Below, one piece after another: positions 13,302 to 32,634 of a stretch of DNA of 64,000 bases. A model generated the notes under the pieces. That model did not search any database, was not told where the DNA came from, and saw nothing but the letters and a program-made list of their open reading frames with translations. Each line of letters opens with the position of its first letter. Within the stretch, counting starts at the first letter, position 1. The position numbers and the translations under genes were made by a program. The stretch spans positions 36,593,501 through 36,657,500 of the forward strand of contig NC_092526.1 of the NCBI RefSeq assembly GCF_037038585.1, read 5' to 3'. The stretch comes from Patagioenas fasciata (lineage: Eukaryota > Chordata > Aves > Columbiformes > Columbidae).

Positions 13302-14287
13302 CTGTCAAGACAAAAAATCAGGTCCCCTAGTTCAAGCACAAATCCACAATGTGAAAACCCCAGTGGAGAGAGGAACAGAGTCAGAATAGTAGGAGGAAGA
13401 TCAAGTGTTTTACCCAGAAATATATTATGCAGATAGCTTTGACCACAGAAACACAGCCATGGAGTGGGATGCTGGCTTTCTGAGAACTACACTTTCAAAA
13501 GCAGAGGGGTGCAGGGTCTAAGACAGATACCAGAGCCAAAATCCATAGCTGCCAGCTGGGCTTGGTAATCCAGCAGAGCATTTCCTGCCAGGTTCAAGCC
13601 ATCTAACTGCTCCCTGGTTTCACCCATGCCCTGCAAGCCTCTTCAAGCCCACACTGAAGTTTTCTAGGCTGTCCCTGAAGTGTCACCAGCACAAGGCCAG
13701 ATCGTAACACAAAACACAGAGATAACAGCAATCTCAGATACTGTAAAGTAATCTTAGGTAATGTGAGGCACACATGCATGCACACACATGGAGGACAAAT
13801 ATACCAGCTATCTCAACTACCACATAGCATCCTTGACAGAAAAAAAAATCTTCAGCCGTAAAAAGCACAGGAAACATGAGTAAGCCTACCCACAGTCTGC
13901 CAATTTGATCTTCTCAGAGCTTGAAAAGCAAGTGGGAGAGAAATGCTTTTTTGTCTTGCTATTAAATCTTAAAATAACAACGTGTAGGAGAATCCTACCC
14001 TCCTGCCCTGTGCACTGAGCTAAGGGGAGATGGGTAGAAGGGGGAGGAAGGCTGGAATCAACTTGAATTTCCTGCTGAACAGGCTCTCAGCTGACCAGAG
14101 ATCCCAGGAGACAAAGCACATCTGCCTAGAACCTCTTTTCGAACTCCAGGGTGTCTGCCATTGTATGCACAGCCTAGTTACAGTTCACTGAATTAGCACA
14201 AAAAAATGAATTGATTTCCATAATGAAAAAGCCTCCACATGGCTCCAGTATGATACAAGAAGAAAGGGCACAGCAGTTTGGGAAGAT

Positions 14288-14310
14288 TGAAAAAAAAAAA
14301 AAAAAAAAAA
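14288..14310. repeat. Poly-A tract
   Basis: More than 20 A residues in a row lie in non-coding DNA. No adjacent SINE or processed copy is recognisable. Confidence 0.8.
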
Positions 14311-15445
14311 TCAAATCACTTTTTGCCTCATTGAATTGCAGTTTTGAGCCCCCAAATGAACAGCTATTTTTAGCTGATCATCTGGAAAGTGCGAGGGAGC
14401 ACAAAGCATTGGGGTCAGCATCACTGCCTGCAGGAAGCCAGCACGCAGCCTCAAGAGAGGGTTAGACATAGTCAGGCACCGCACATCTGCATCATCAGCA
14501 CTGCGCAGGGACCAGCAACACGGGTCTATTTATAAACCAGACGTGTACAGCTGTAGCCTGCAATGAAAGACCAGGATTGCAGGCTGTCAGCCTTCAACAA
14601 CACGCTGTCTAATTTAATTAAAGAGATGGCTACGTTCACATGCACACATGTCCTTTTCCCAGGAGAGTTACAAACAATGAGCTCAGTGTTTTGAAAACAA
14701 TACATTTTACGAAGGTTTCTGTGCAGAGGGCAAGCATCTCCAGCAAATGTGTCCTCACACAACCTCCCCATTCCCTCTCTCTGTGAACAAATGTGACCGA
14801 TAGGCTATGGCTGCGACATTCACCACTGCCTGGGTAACCACCAGCCCCCAGGTGGCTGCTTGGTTTGTTAGTAGCCCTGTACATGAAAATAGTGTCACCA
14901 CAGCGGTATTAATTTGCATGGAGGGAAGAAATTAATTTAGCTTGCAAAGGAGGTATTTGGGTGTCACACGCATCTTCTGCACCAGGACAGGCTCCTGTGC
15001 CATCAGTTTTCATTCAGAGAGGTGAAACCTGGTTTCAGATTAAAAGCTCCGTCTGCCACTAAGCAGCTAGAGGGAGCATTTCCTTGTTGTGGGACTAGAA
15101 AACAAAAGCCTCTATTAATCTCCTCCCTGTTCACACTCTCCTGATACTCCCTGGTGAGCTGGACTCTCCTGCCCAGTAGTCCTTGAGCCAGCTGCCTAGC
15201 AACAGCAAAGGACAGGAGAGCGCTGGCTGTAATCAAGCTGCCATGGGTAAAGCACTGCTCAGGAACAACAAGCTGCTTGCTGGCAAAATACCGGGGTACA
15301 AAAGGCAGCTGCCCTCGCAGGAACATGGGAAGCTGTGTTTGGGTTGAGATCTCCTGGGCTTGTTTCTGACGGCCACTGCAAATACAGCCCCCAGTGTCTC
15401 TGTTCACAACCTAACGTGGCACTCATTCAAAATATCACAACAAAC

Positions 15446-17368
15446 CTGTTCTGGAGGAAATGATGCTCCTGGAGTCAAAGTCAAGCGTCTTTACTAGAGT
15501 ATCAGGGTCAATCTTCAGCCCGGAAAAGACACCAGAAGATGAGAGGTCCCAGTCCTTATCCAAAAGAAACATTAAGCAGGAATCAGTACAACCACCACCG
15601 GGAAATATTCATTTTTAAAAAATAAAATATATATCTACTTTTCTTTTAAATCAAACCCAGCACCACCCAGACAGGAGCCGGGCACACCTTCCAGCAGTGG
15701 CGTGCAGGTGCCTTTCTGGAGCAGGCAGGGGTAGGCAGGTCACCCCACTGGCCTGGCCCCCCCCAGGCTCTTGCATCCAAAAAGAAGTTTCACAGTCACG
15801 TTTTGACTGTTCTATTCCTAACAGATTTCTATCTCAACTCAACCTCACCTCACTTCAGTTAATTCAGGTATTACTCGCAGCACTGCGAACGGCATCTTCA
15901 GAAACAGCCAGACGTATTACAGGTGGTAAGCGCGTAACAATACAGGTAAGGAACAAATGACCACATTTAGGGGCTTAAATCAATGGATGTTAAGCAGATT
16001 CAGTAGCTATTATACTAGCGACTTACCAAATCTTCAGCATCTTGTTCCTTTAAGCATACAAAATCTCCCTAAGTCCTCAGCTTTGCAGTAGCTTCTCTGG
16101 TTCAAAAAATTTATTAGGCAGCAGTATCTCCCAGCACCACCACACAATTTCTGAGTGGTACGAAACCAGCTGTATTTGGCACAGCTAATTCCTCCCTCCT
16201 CACAAGAGAAGCTATAGCTCCATAAAAACCATTTACAGCTTCTCTGTGTCCTTGCTGTGAGGGGGCTGGAGGAGTCAGCCAGCTTTAACCTGAACTGCGT
16301 GTTAATAGCACAGCTGGTGAAAGAGACATGGTCTTAAATCCCCTCAATGACTGCGTGGAAACTGACAGCTCATCTCCACCTGCCCTCACCTGAAATTGAA
16401 CAGAACCACTGCAAAAACAAGCTGGGTGGCCTCTTACAGCGCTGCTCCCAGCACCCACTGGTAATGACCCCCACACTAAAACTGGTTATTGTGCTTGGTT
16501 TCTCTGTGAGCATGGTCAACACACATGTGTTTGCTCCTTGGTCATAGGTACCAGTGGCTGAAATAATTTTGCACACGTGCTTACTTACTGAGAGCCTTGC
16601 CACTGACCTCCCTGTTTGGTTTAAGCAAAAGTTACCCAGGTCTGTATGTTACAAAGTCATTTGCATTACCCTGGTGCCTGTATTGTAGCAAGCATGCTGG
16701 TTATTTCTCCCCAAAGTAAGAAATTCCGGATGCCAAACACCCACATTTTGTAAAAAAGACAGATTTAAAGCCTTAAAGCCACTGAGCTGCAGCGCTGGCA
16801 CCCTGTCCCCATCAGCAGGCTCTCCTCGCTGCCTGCTCAAGGCCTAGGATGCTGTGGTGGCAGCCCCATGATGCTGGCAGCTCCACCATGGTGGCAGCTC
16901 TGCCATGGCTGCTGACAGCGTGGAGTACCAATAGCCCCAAAAACCCACCGGGGCTCCCCCGAAGCACAGGCTGCACCTCATGCTGGAGCACTGAAGCCCC
17001 AGGCTCCCTTGCTTTGCCCCCTGGCTTGCCACACGTTCCCACGCGTGAAAAGCGGCGTGAGAGACACGCAGCCGCCCCGCAAAGAGCGTCACAGCAGGCT
17101 CACGGCCGCAGGAACAGCGGGGGGTCCCTGGTGTCACCCCACGAGCTGAAGAACCCGCGCATGGCGGGCGGCCCCTCACAAACCGCGTCCCGCCACCCCG
17201 AGCCGCCCTGCACCGGCCCCGCTCCCGCGCTACCTTGCCGGCCGGCGCGCTCCAGCCGCCCGCAGCGGGGCCGGGCTCGGGGAGCGGCGGCGGCGGCGGC
17301 GGGTCCCGAGCGGGCCAGGGCCGGGGGGCGGCGCGGTGGAGCCGCGGGCGCTTGGCCTTCCCCACCAT
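15446..17368 (-). CDS. SLX9: SLX9 ribosome biogenesis factor (FAM207A), coding exons 1-2 only
   Basis: Coding exon 1 runs 17368-17234 (45 codons, phase 0, donor GTAGCG) and exon 2 runs 15554-15446 (36 codons plus one base, donor GTTTGT). The protein begins MVGKAKRPRLHRAAPRP, has a proline-rich stretch with six Pro in a row, and ends exon 1 in PAGK. Exon 2 contains a DWDLSSSGVFSGLKIDPD block and a TLDFDSRSI block. Human SLX9 starts MGK and has DWAF, TKIDPSALVQ and LELDVRSV at the same places, which is the basis of the call. The start has a GCC-ATG-G context. An in-frame ATG at 17509 would add 47 residues unlike the family, so I reject it. In yeast and human the protein works in pre-40S ribosome assembly and export in the nucleolus. 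The conserved KKEKMKLRREQW block was not found in the window, so the remaining exons probably lie left of base 1. SLX9 is divergent from ITGB2, as in human. Confidence 0.85.
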
Positions 17369-17580
17369 GGCGAGCGGCGCGGCGGAAGGGGACGGGCCGG
17401 CGTGTGCCGTGCCGTGCTGTGCCGCGCCCGCCTCCGGACCGCCCCCCGCTCGGATAGCGGCTGCTCTGCGGGGAACCGGCCGCGGGGGTTGCGGCTCTCG
17501 GGGAGCCACCCGCGGTGGGCAGAGCCCAGGAAGCGCTTCCGCGGCTGCGTCAGCCAGAGCGCTGCAAGGCTGTTAACTCT
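17040..17580. promoter_or_regulatory. CpG island at the SLX9 start
   Basis: A GC-rich stretch dense in CG dinucleotides covers SLX9 coding exon 1 and about 200 bases upstream, and contains a (CGG) run near 17285-17300. No TATA box is seen. It is a typical housekeeping promoter island, and transcription should run to the left. Its GC content contrasts sharply with the AT-rich DNA on both sides. The exact transcription start cannot be read from the sequence. Confidence 0.75.
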
Positions 17581-17700
17581 GAAGCGTAATGGTGGCGTCT
17601 GAAACATCAGAGGTCCGCTGCCGGTGACTTTGCTGGGCAGCCCGGGGGTTGATTGCCTTCAGTGGGGCTCCTGGAAACGGCTGGAAGGTGTTGGGTGTGC

Positions 17701-17985
17701 TGTCGCGATTGAGACAGACAAACGACATAGACCATGTTCTGAAGTACAAACAGCAGCCTCCATTTATTGCCACAAACGCTTTTTTAAATAGTCTTTACCA
17801 GCTCATGCGTGTTTTTGCTATTGGTTACAGGCTGCAATAGTAACGTATCATTGGCTAAGTTTGCTATTGTCAGTGTTACTCTTTTACTCCCTCCTTTCTC
17901 ACGGGTACACCTTAATATCTTCAAGGTCAATCTCTGTTCCCATGTCCTCCATCAGGGAATCCACAGACCCACCACAGTCCCCACA
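17701..17985 (-). mobile_element. Solo LTR-like segment upstream of SLX9
   Basis: Read on the minus strand, the segment starts TGTGGGGACTGTGG, carries an AATAAA signal (plus-strand TTTATT at 17763-17768) and ends in TCGCGACA. This gives the TG...CA ends expected of a retroviral LTR. The 6-base flanks, GTGTGC and ATATGC, resemble a decayed target-site duplication. No internal retroviral coding sequence adjoins it. It is an old solo LTR of an endogenous retrovirus; the family could not be named without a repeat library. It lies in the same orientation as SLX9, about 120 bases beyond the CpG island. Confidence 0.55.
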
Positions 17986-20900
17986 ATATGCTTAGACTAA
18001 ACCCAGAGACCCTGTGACATAGTTTAAGCCCCTGGAAGAGGTGAGGCCTCTTGGTAGCATTACCCAGAGACCAGGATGCCACAGCAGGATAGAAAACTGA
18101 ACTGTGAAACTCACTGGCAAATTATTTCCATAGTTACGACAGCAGAAAATACCTGATGAGCTCCCGTGGAGCCCAAGCACATGTTGGACTCTGCAGTCAT
18201 GGACCCAGGTGTGGACCCCCCAAAAAAGAGCCTCAGCCCTTGCTGTACCTGCCCATGCACACAAGGGGGTGAGGTGCAAAGATGCTTCTCCCCTCAAGTG
18301 AGTAAAACCTCCAGCCTTGGGACCCCCATGGTAGTTTTGCTCTTTAAAAGCTCCCATGGGTGCTCTGTGTTTAAGTGTCTTTATTTTCCAGCTGGCCTTT
18401 CTCTGCCCTCTACAACCCTCTGTGAGATGTTTCCCAGGGCCTCGTGTTGGGGAGCAGCCCCAGGGACCCACATCCCCACCCTCCTTTCAGGCAGCATTTT
18501 TCCACTGCTCTTTTGAAACCTCAAACAACAACAACAAAAAGATTTAGTATTTGCCAGGGGCAGAAAATAACACTGGGAAAACTTCCATTACCCTGTTCTA
18601 GGCTGGATGAGCATCATTTAGGAGCAAAGCACCCAAGTGATGTCTCTGATCATGAAAAACAACTCTAGGGAGCAACCACTTTGAGAGTGCCCAGCTGGAT
18701 GCACAGCTGGATGCCCTGCTCCCCCCCGCCCCGGCTGCTCAAGGGCATCCTGCAAAAACCACAACAGTCCCACTGTCCATGGGGAGGGGAAACACAATCC
18801 ACTCTAGTGAAAATAAAATCAAAAAGGGGAACTAATAGAGATGGTTGAGAAAAAACAGAAAAAGGAATGTTTAACAGCTTAAAAGGCTGACAGTTGGGTT
18901 GGGGAGTATATGCGCTACAATTAAGCACATACATGTCTCCAAAGGATGCTCAGCCCCTTCACCTGCAACAAGTTGAAACAGCAGCAAGGCGAAATAAAAT
19001 GTAGAAACAAAAAGACATCCTCTAGAAAATAAAAATGTTTCTCAATGCAGGAAGTATCAGAGATTGAAACCTCAAATGGGTGAAATCCATGCTGAAGGAT
19101 TGTGGGTTTTGCCAGCTAAGCAGGGAGCAAGCAGGAGAGGTTGGACACCAGCATCCCAATGGTGCCTGCTCCAGTTCCAGCTTGTTCTGCTTGAACATCT
19201 TGTCCCGTGCATGATTGTGAATGCACAGACACGGTGTTAAGAACAACTACGCATTGGCTAATGTGTGTAGTTGTAGTAAACACCCAGGACTAGTGAGCCA
19301 CCATGCTAAGCACTGATATGCTGGAAATGGTGGGGGGAACACACACAAGTGTTAAGTGTCCCCTGGGAATTGTTAGGGACAGTGCTCTGCTGTGGATCTC
19401 TGCCCAAGGTCAAAGCTGCAGGAGAGCATGAGGAACAGCTCAGGAGGAACTGGGAGTATCCAGTGAGCTTCAGCTCCGGGCTGCAAGGATTCATGTTATA
19501 CCTGCTCTGCTCCCACTGCTCCAGCTCAGGAGGCGCCCAGCAATCCCACCCCCTTCCCTCGACCTGTTGTCAGCAGGAGCAGAGCGATGCGACAAACCCA
19601 ATGAAATAATTGAAAAGAGCAGCTGGGTAAAGGACCTTATGCAACACAAAAAGGATAAATTACAACAGCTCATCTCACTTGAACACACTTCCTTCCCCCA
19701 GATCTGTGACCAGCAGTGCTGGTAGGAAACCCCACCAGCTTCCCCAGCTTCATCTGCCCCAGCCCACCCATTCCAGGGTTGGTTGCTCTGCAGCACCCAC
19801 CCAGGCTTTCTGAGCAAGGTGGGGTGGGCACCCCAGCTTTCAGCAGGCTCGTCCTCAGCTCCATCCCTGACATATCCCACAGCAGCCAGGCAACAGCTGC
19901 TCCAACACTCATCCCACCATGAGCATTGCGATGATGCTCTCTAGCTACATCCAGGACATGACTGTGATGAATCCAGCCCAGAGCCCTGCCGTCTTCCTTA
20001 ATAAAAATGATGTCCCACGGAGCATTCATCAGGGCTCAGAAATTTGCTGCTAGCACTGTGATCCTCTTTGCTCGCTGCAAAAATAAACTCAGCTCTGTAA
20101 CTGTAAGACAGCAGCAGCTGAACTGCACTGGTGTCTTATAGTGGATTGTGGGCACTCAACATTAGCTTGCTGGAAGGGGAACCTACAAAGCAGTTAACAA
20201 AAGCTTCACGTTAATTATCTTTAAACATATCTACAATCCTGTATGTTTACTAAATTACTTCTTTTTTTTTTTTTTTTCACTTCAGGGCCCTAAAGAGGTT
20301 AAGAGATAGTTGCCAGGAGCTGGTTCCTCTCTGCTCAGGGAAATACTGTTGTGGGTGCGCTGGGAGGAGTTATTACAACCGGTACAACAAAATTTGAAGG
20401 CTGCTTAAAAAAATCCCCACAAAAACCTGATCTGTACTGCAACGAGAATGGCGCTGGCATCCTCTGTCAAGTGAGGAGAACTTACTGTCCCAGCAGCGAG
20501 CCCTGACACTGAAATATCAGAGCCCAACACAGAGTCTGAAGGGAGCCAGCTCCCCATCTCTGCACCCAGCGGCTACTGACGGCTCCCAAAGGAACCAGTT
20601 TATCCCACTACCAGCTTTATTTGCCCATTGAGGAACTGGGCTGCCCCCCAGCATTGCTGTGAAAGGTTAAAAGTGGGGCAAAAAGGGGTGTATTTTGAGT
20701 AGGGTCCCTTTCCTGGTGCAGTGGGAGGGCTGCAGACCACCGGCGTAGCTCAGTGAGGAGATGACCCCAGCCCTGCAGCGCGGGGTATTTTGGCCAATGC
20801 AAGTGGGGCTGGCAGGGTTTGGGGGGGAAACACACCCTCCCACAGCCACCGCTCTGACTTCCTCCTTTCTGCCCCAGCCGACTGTGAGACAGAAATAGGA

Positions 20901-23900
20901 AGGAAGGATTGGGGTGCATTGCAAAGCTTCCCCATGCCCGTCTGCTTTTCCCAGCCAAGCTTGAGAAGCTGAGACCATCGTCATCCCAGCCCGAGCACAG
21001 GTCGGAGGAGGGAGCTTGATGCGAGGTGAGTACAGCATCTCCATTTTCTTTGCTTCTGTTCTTTTGGCGGGGGAAGGCAACCAGGCAACAAATCAGTTTT
21101 GTAGCTCTAGTGTTTCCAGTTAATTTGTTTTATAATTCCTGATCTAATCTCTGGCCACTCAAGTCATTAAATGGGCTTCAAGGAGCTCGGCATGGTGTCC
21201 CTCCAGTGTGTGGAGTGGCACAGCGGTCACTCCACGCAGCCATTGTGAAGGCAGTGTGCTTGGTCTGTAATGTTTTTGCTTGTGGAGGTAGGATTAAGCC
21301 TGGAACTGCAGGTGGTTATCGGGGGGAGGGTATCAGACCCCAAACAACCCCTTCCTCACCACCCCACAGGCCTGGAAAGCAGCGCAGAGAGGGTGCAGTG
21401 TGCTCGCCCTGAAGTCTCGCACATGGTGCTGGGGAGAGCGGTGCTGGCTGCGTCCCCGGCCAGAAGCGGCGGGGCTGGGGGCTGTGCTGGCTCCCCCTGG
21501 GACACCCCGCTTCCTCCTGGGGTCCCAGACAAGCACCCACCGCCAGCCACAGCGTGTGATGGCTCAGAGGGGAAGGTGGAACCAGCATGGCGTGAGGGTG
21601 ACAGGGATGGGGGCTCGGCGCGGTGCCACCACCAGCATGCTGGCACAGGGACCTTCCTGGAGGTCCCTGCACCCCTGTGGGCCTGGGAGAAGAGCTGGGA
21701 GAGGGCGTGAGACCCTCGCTCTTCTCCTCCATCTCTCTGTGTGCTGTACACACCAAATACTCTGCTGACAACCATTGAAAATGCCTGGCAGCAGCAAGGA
21801 AAGCAGCAGAGGCTGTGAGCAAGCTAACCCAAGGGAGAGCAGGTCCTTCCCAAAATCTTTGTGACTCTTGGATGTGGCGAAATGTGGGGAACACCACAGG
21901 TGTGAGGGAAAGCAGCCTGGAATCTGGTTTTGATGCTTTTTCCAGCACCGCAGCCCCATCTCCCAGCCTCCCAGGGAAGTAAAAAGCAAACGTGTGAACA
22001 CTCGCAGAGGCGTCGAGCCCTGCAACCAGCACGGATGCCGGTACGCGGCTTCTGCAAAGTGTGGGAAGGTTTAAACCATGCACTTTTCTGTCACGGCTGT
22101 CACATCCTGCTTCACACAGTGGTTTTATGCTTTTTTTCTGTCCTCATCCCGGTGCCGTTTCAGTCACAAGCGATCTCAGCGTGCTGGAGAGCGCGATGCA
22201 GGGTGCTTTATTTTCTCACAGGAGGACATACTTTAGTAACCATAGAGCTGGTGGCAATGCAGGATCCTTCCTCTGCTCCCACAAAGCATGAGCTCTGCCA
22301 CCTCCAGGGAACGGGTTGTGCCCTTGGGCGGGTCCCTGGGTCCCTGCTCAGCCCAGGGACTCTGTCCTGTATCTCTGCAAACGCAGCAGCCATCACAGCA
22401 TCCCTGCTGGGATCAGCCACAGGGTGATGCCCACTGGAGACGATACACAAGAAATGGCTTCTCTGCTCTTATAAATCCCCTTTCACCCCCAGGCAGGGCT
22501 CTGACCCAGGGAGACACAACAGCACAAAGCCCCGGGCTCCCAGGGCAGGGCAAGTGTCTCACAGTCACCCAGGGACCTCGGTACTCAGCACCAAGGGACA
22601 GCACGGGCCAAGCGCTTGGTGCACATGGGAGAGTGCTCACCTCGCACACCCATCCCCTGCGAGCACTGGAGACCGCTGGAAGGAAGTATATATAACATGT
22701 ATACACATTTCATATGGTAGGACACAGTAATGTATATTAATTTTATATACATGTATAAAAATATTTTAATTTATATATATTTTATATTTTTTCTGGTAAT
22801 TTATATATATATATATATATAAATATGTATACACACACACTGAGTGTGGTATTCTGCACAGTGGGTGTCTTAACCAGTGGGTAGCCCTGCATTTGGCCGT
22901 TTGCATTGGCAGAAACTATCCACCTCGCGCAACCAAGTGATGGAAGAAATGGCCACAGGCCAAGTGACATCCGCTCTCCCATCCTTGCTCTACCCAGCTC
23001 TGCCTGTTTACCACCTGTGCATGGGGTCTGGGACCACCCAGAGTAGTGAGGGAAAGGAGCAGCGCTGCTGGGTGCAATACTTGGTGTCCCTGTCACAGCA
23101 TGATGGTGACGCAGCACCAGGGATGCTTGGGAGCGTGGAGGAAACACCCAGGGACACGAGGGGACAAGCACTGATGCTAGTGGCACCTCACCATTGCAGG
23201 TGGATGGTACAGATGCCCCGGGAGTCCTCCCAGGATACTGGACACAAAAGCACGTCCTCCTGTTTTGCAGGGAAACAGATGTTTAGCAAAGCCCTAAAGT
23301 GGACTTGTGGCCAACAGACTGCAAGACCCGTCCCTGCTGTTGAATGCTTATCTTTTTTATAGCAACAAGATCGCCATTAGCATCAACACTTCCCCTTCAA
23401 CCCTATTTATATATCCCAACTGTGCTGCACAGTAGCCTGCTCCATCCCACCAGAATGCCCAGTGCCTGAGAGACTGGTGCGCCCAGCTCTGCCCCCTACC
23501 CGCAGGCAGGACAGCACCCAGCCCTTGCATCACGTACCTTCCCTGAGGCCACCTTCACGTTTTCTGTCTCACAGACCCTTCAGGAGCACCTTGCCCTGCC
23601 TGACCCATGCCAAGTACATAACGTACAGCAAGCGAGAGCTGCTTCGTAGATGGAATACCCTGGTGGCTTCTGCAAAGGGCTCCTGAGCCACCCAGTGCAT
23701 GTGGTGAGCAGATCAGAGCTCAGGGCCAAGAAGGACCCTGGTCCTGGGGTGCAGCCTTCTCCTCTCAATGCCATCACGCAGCCGTGGCCAGGGAGCAGAG
23801 CCTGGTGGCCACGTGCCCTGTCCATAGCCAGGGTGCTCGGTCTCTGCACCCCACTCCCCATAAAGGTGGTTGTAAAGCTCTGCAGTCCTGCCCCTTCACA

Positions 23901-26028
23901 GCAGGGCAGGAGGATGGACTGCGTGTATCCCTCCGCTTGCCTTAATTTATGAAAAAGAGGGGAAAAAACCAACATCCCAGGCAGGGAGCAGAGCACCCAA
24001 GACCAGCAGTGTCAGTGCAAGTCTGGGACTTGGGCAAAGAGATTGCTGAGGGCCTTGGAGAAAGCGCTACTGAGACCCCTGTCTGGGCCCTGCTAATGCA
24101 GAGAGTCAGACCAAAAACCTGCATTCCCCTCCTCCGAACCCTGTAAGGAGGCAGACAAAAGCAGAAGCCTCATTTGTTCTCTTTGAAAGTCACACTACGT
24201 CATCTATACACCCACACACCGGTGAACAATTTCCCTCCGCAATAGGAGAAAAGACGTGGTGAGCTTTCTTATGCTGCTCTCCACTAGTATTAGGGTGTGC
24301 TTTACATTCTCACAGCAAGGAAGATAAATGGCTTTGGGAATCAGACAGGCATCCAAATCCAGCCCACAAAATGAAGCCTACATTACAAAACTCAATAACA
24401 GACAGAGTTGGGCATGTGTTGAAGTTCCCACTTTATTTCTGGGATTTGGGAGCTTTTTAAAATCTATTTTTAATTGAAAACTTGTTCTGTTTTATGAGAC
24501 GAGCCTGTAAGCAGGAACCTCTAACCTCCAGCATGGATGAGGAGCTCGCAGAGCCTCAATCCACCCCACTGCCACCCCACACCTTGGCACGGCAGCAGGA
24601 ATTAAACACTTGGAAACATCAGGCAGATGGGATGGCAGGAGCACCTTCTTTTAAGGCTGACAGCATCATCCCTGGCTCGTCTGGTGCCTTACAGAGGCTG
24701 ATGAGCTAAGAAAGGACATCCTGATGTCTCAGAAGGGAATTCGAGCAGCCCTGTATACTAACCTGGCCTCAGTGCCTTTTGAATGTTTCCCGTGGTATTT
24801 TTTTCTTGTTTCCATTTAGCTCTGAGCCATTAATCCAGTACGTTCATGGACGGGGCTGATGGCACTTTACGAAGTTGTCAGCAGCCAGGGAGTGGTGGTT
24901 TTCTTGCTCAGGGCAGCGTCAGAGCTATTTCAAAATGGGTGACATGGTTTTTGGACACTGAGTCTAATATTGCTCAAAAGGTCAATGTTTGTTGTTCCTT
25001 CATGCTTTCTTATTCCTTTTTCTTAATAAATTCCTCTTTTCTCACTTCCCCGTGTGTGTCCATGTTGCAAGGCCGCTACTCCGTTGGGTTTTGCTGGGGG
25101 AAGGCATCACGAGAAATGACAGCATTAACAAACATGATCTCATTGTCACACACTGAAAAATTGCTCCGTGAGAGCAACTTAGCCAACTTCATGCATGGTA
25201 TGAATTTCTGGGATCAGCAGATGTGCTTTAGGGCAAGAAGCGAGTAGTGTGAGCAGCTGGAACAAGCACCGTGAGAATGTGCTTGTGAAGAACAGGGTAT
25301 CTGTCGTGCTTTGAAACGCTGGTGTAACTGAGCATGGCAAGTGGTCACCCATGGCCTGGTGTTGGAAACCCTCGCTTGTTGGAAACCCTCAACAGGAAAA
25401 CTTATTTTAATCCACTACATGAAATACTTGGTTTCCTTGATGAAGCAGTTATGTGTAAAGCAAGTCGTAAGAGACTTTTTTCTTGTGTAACCAGCATGCC
25501 ATTCTAGTTAATTAATAGAAGTGGTCCTTTTGTTGATTTTTATTCTAATTTCCATCCAAATATAGCTCGACACAGAAGCTGAAAAAACTCACATCTGGTA
25601 AAAGCTGAATACAGTGCCTGAGATTTTCCAGTTTTACGTAGGTATAAATATATAGGTAGAAGGGTCTGGATAAATACTGCATCCAGCTTTGCAGCAGTTC
25701 AGCTGAATGCATAGCAATACAGTGGAAGTTCCTGCTCTGATGATTTCCACGTTTAGTCCAAAAGCTATGTTTATTGGAAGCCAACTTATTTTTGTAAAAG
25801 CACATAAGCACCCATCCTGATTCAGCCCACACACCTGGGGTGGCTGCCCTGGCCCTGGCTGCCTGATCCCAGGGTTGTGGCTGTGTCAGGCTCTCAGGCT
25901 CTGCCCGCAGTGGGACAGCTGCAGGAAGGACACGTCCCCTCTGCAGCCACTTTCTATAGGATTCGAGGGCTCCATTCCCTGCAGCTGCCATGCACCAGGC
26001 AGTCACAGAGATGCTTTTTGTCTTGCAG
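17986..26028. other. Intergenic region between SLX9 and ITGB2
   Basis: No conserved exon is seen. The ITGB2 transcription start and 5' UTR exon must lie somewhere here. One weak candidate is the GC-rich stretch ending in GATGCGAG|GTGAGTAC near 21020-21030. GC-rich DNA at 20.6-22.6 kb produces long but compositionally biased open frames that I consider spurious. Confidence 0.5.
22690..22842. repeat. AT-rich microsatellite region
   Basis: A run of TA, TATT and TTTA units contains an uninterrupted (TA) tract near 22802-22821 and ends in (CA) repeats at 22831-22840. It sits in the intergenic interval between SLX9 and ITGB2. Confidence 0.85.
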
Positions 26029-26031
26029 AAA

Positions 26032-32634
<6,603 letters not shown>

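Larger units (their letters stand above)
1..15445. other. Largely non-coding left flank (SLX9 intron or downstream DNA)
   Basis: Apart from the CR1 copies, simple repeats and weak exon candidates listed separately, I see no gene here. If SLX9 continues past the left edge, as in the long human gene, this stretch would be its intron. Small exons could have been missed by eye. Confidence 0.5.

Noticed and set aside
17369-17509. Upstream in-frame start extending SLX9 by 47 residues
   Set aside because: The extension is alanine- and proline-rich CpG-island translation, and the family starts at the MGK-like motif at 17368.
18665-20029. Minus-strand frames of 89-129 codons
   Set aside because: No splice structure, no recognisable motif and no agreement among frames; treated as chance.
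21316-22083. 255-codon minus-strand open frame in the SLX9-ITGB2 interval
   Set aside because: The DNA is GC-rich and several other frames over the same bases are also long. The peptide is low in charge pattern and unlike any family, with no splice or start context.
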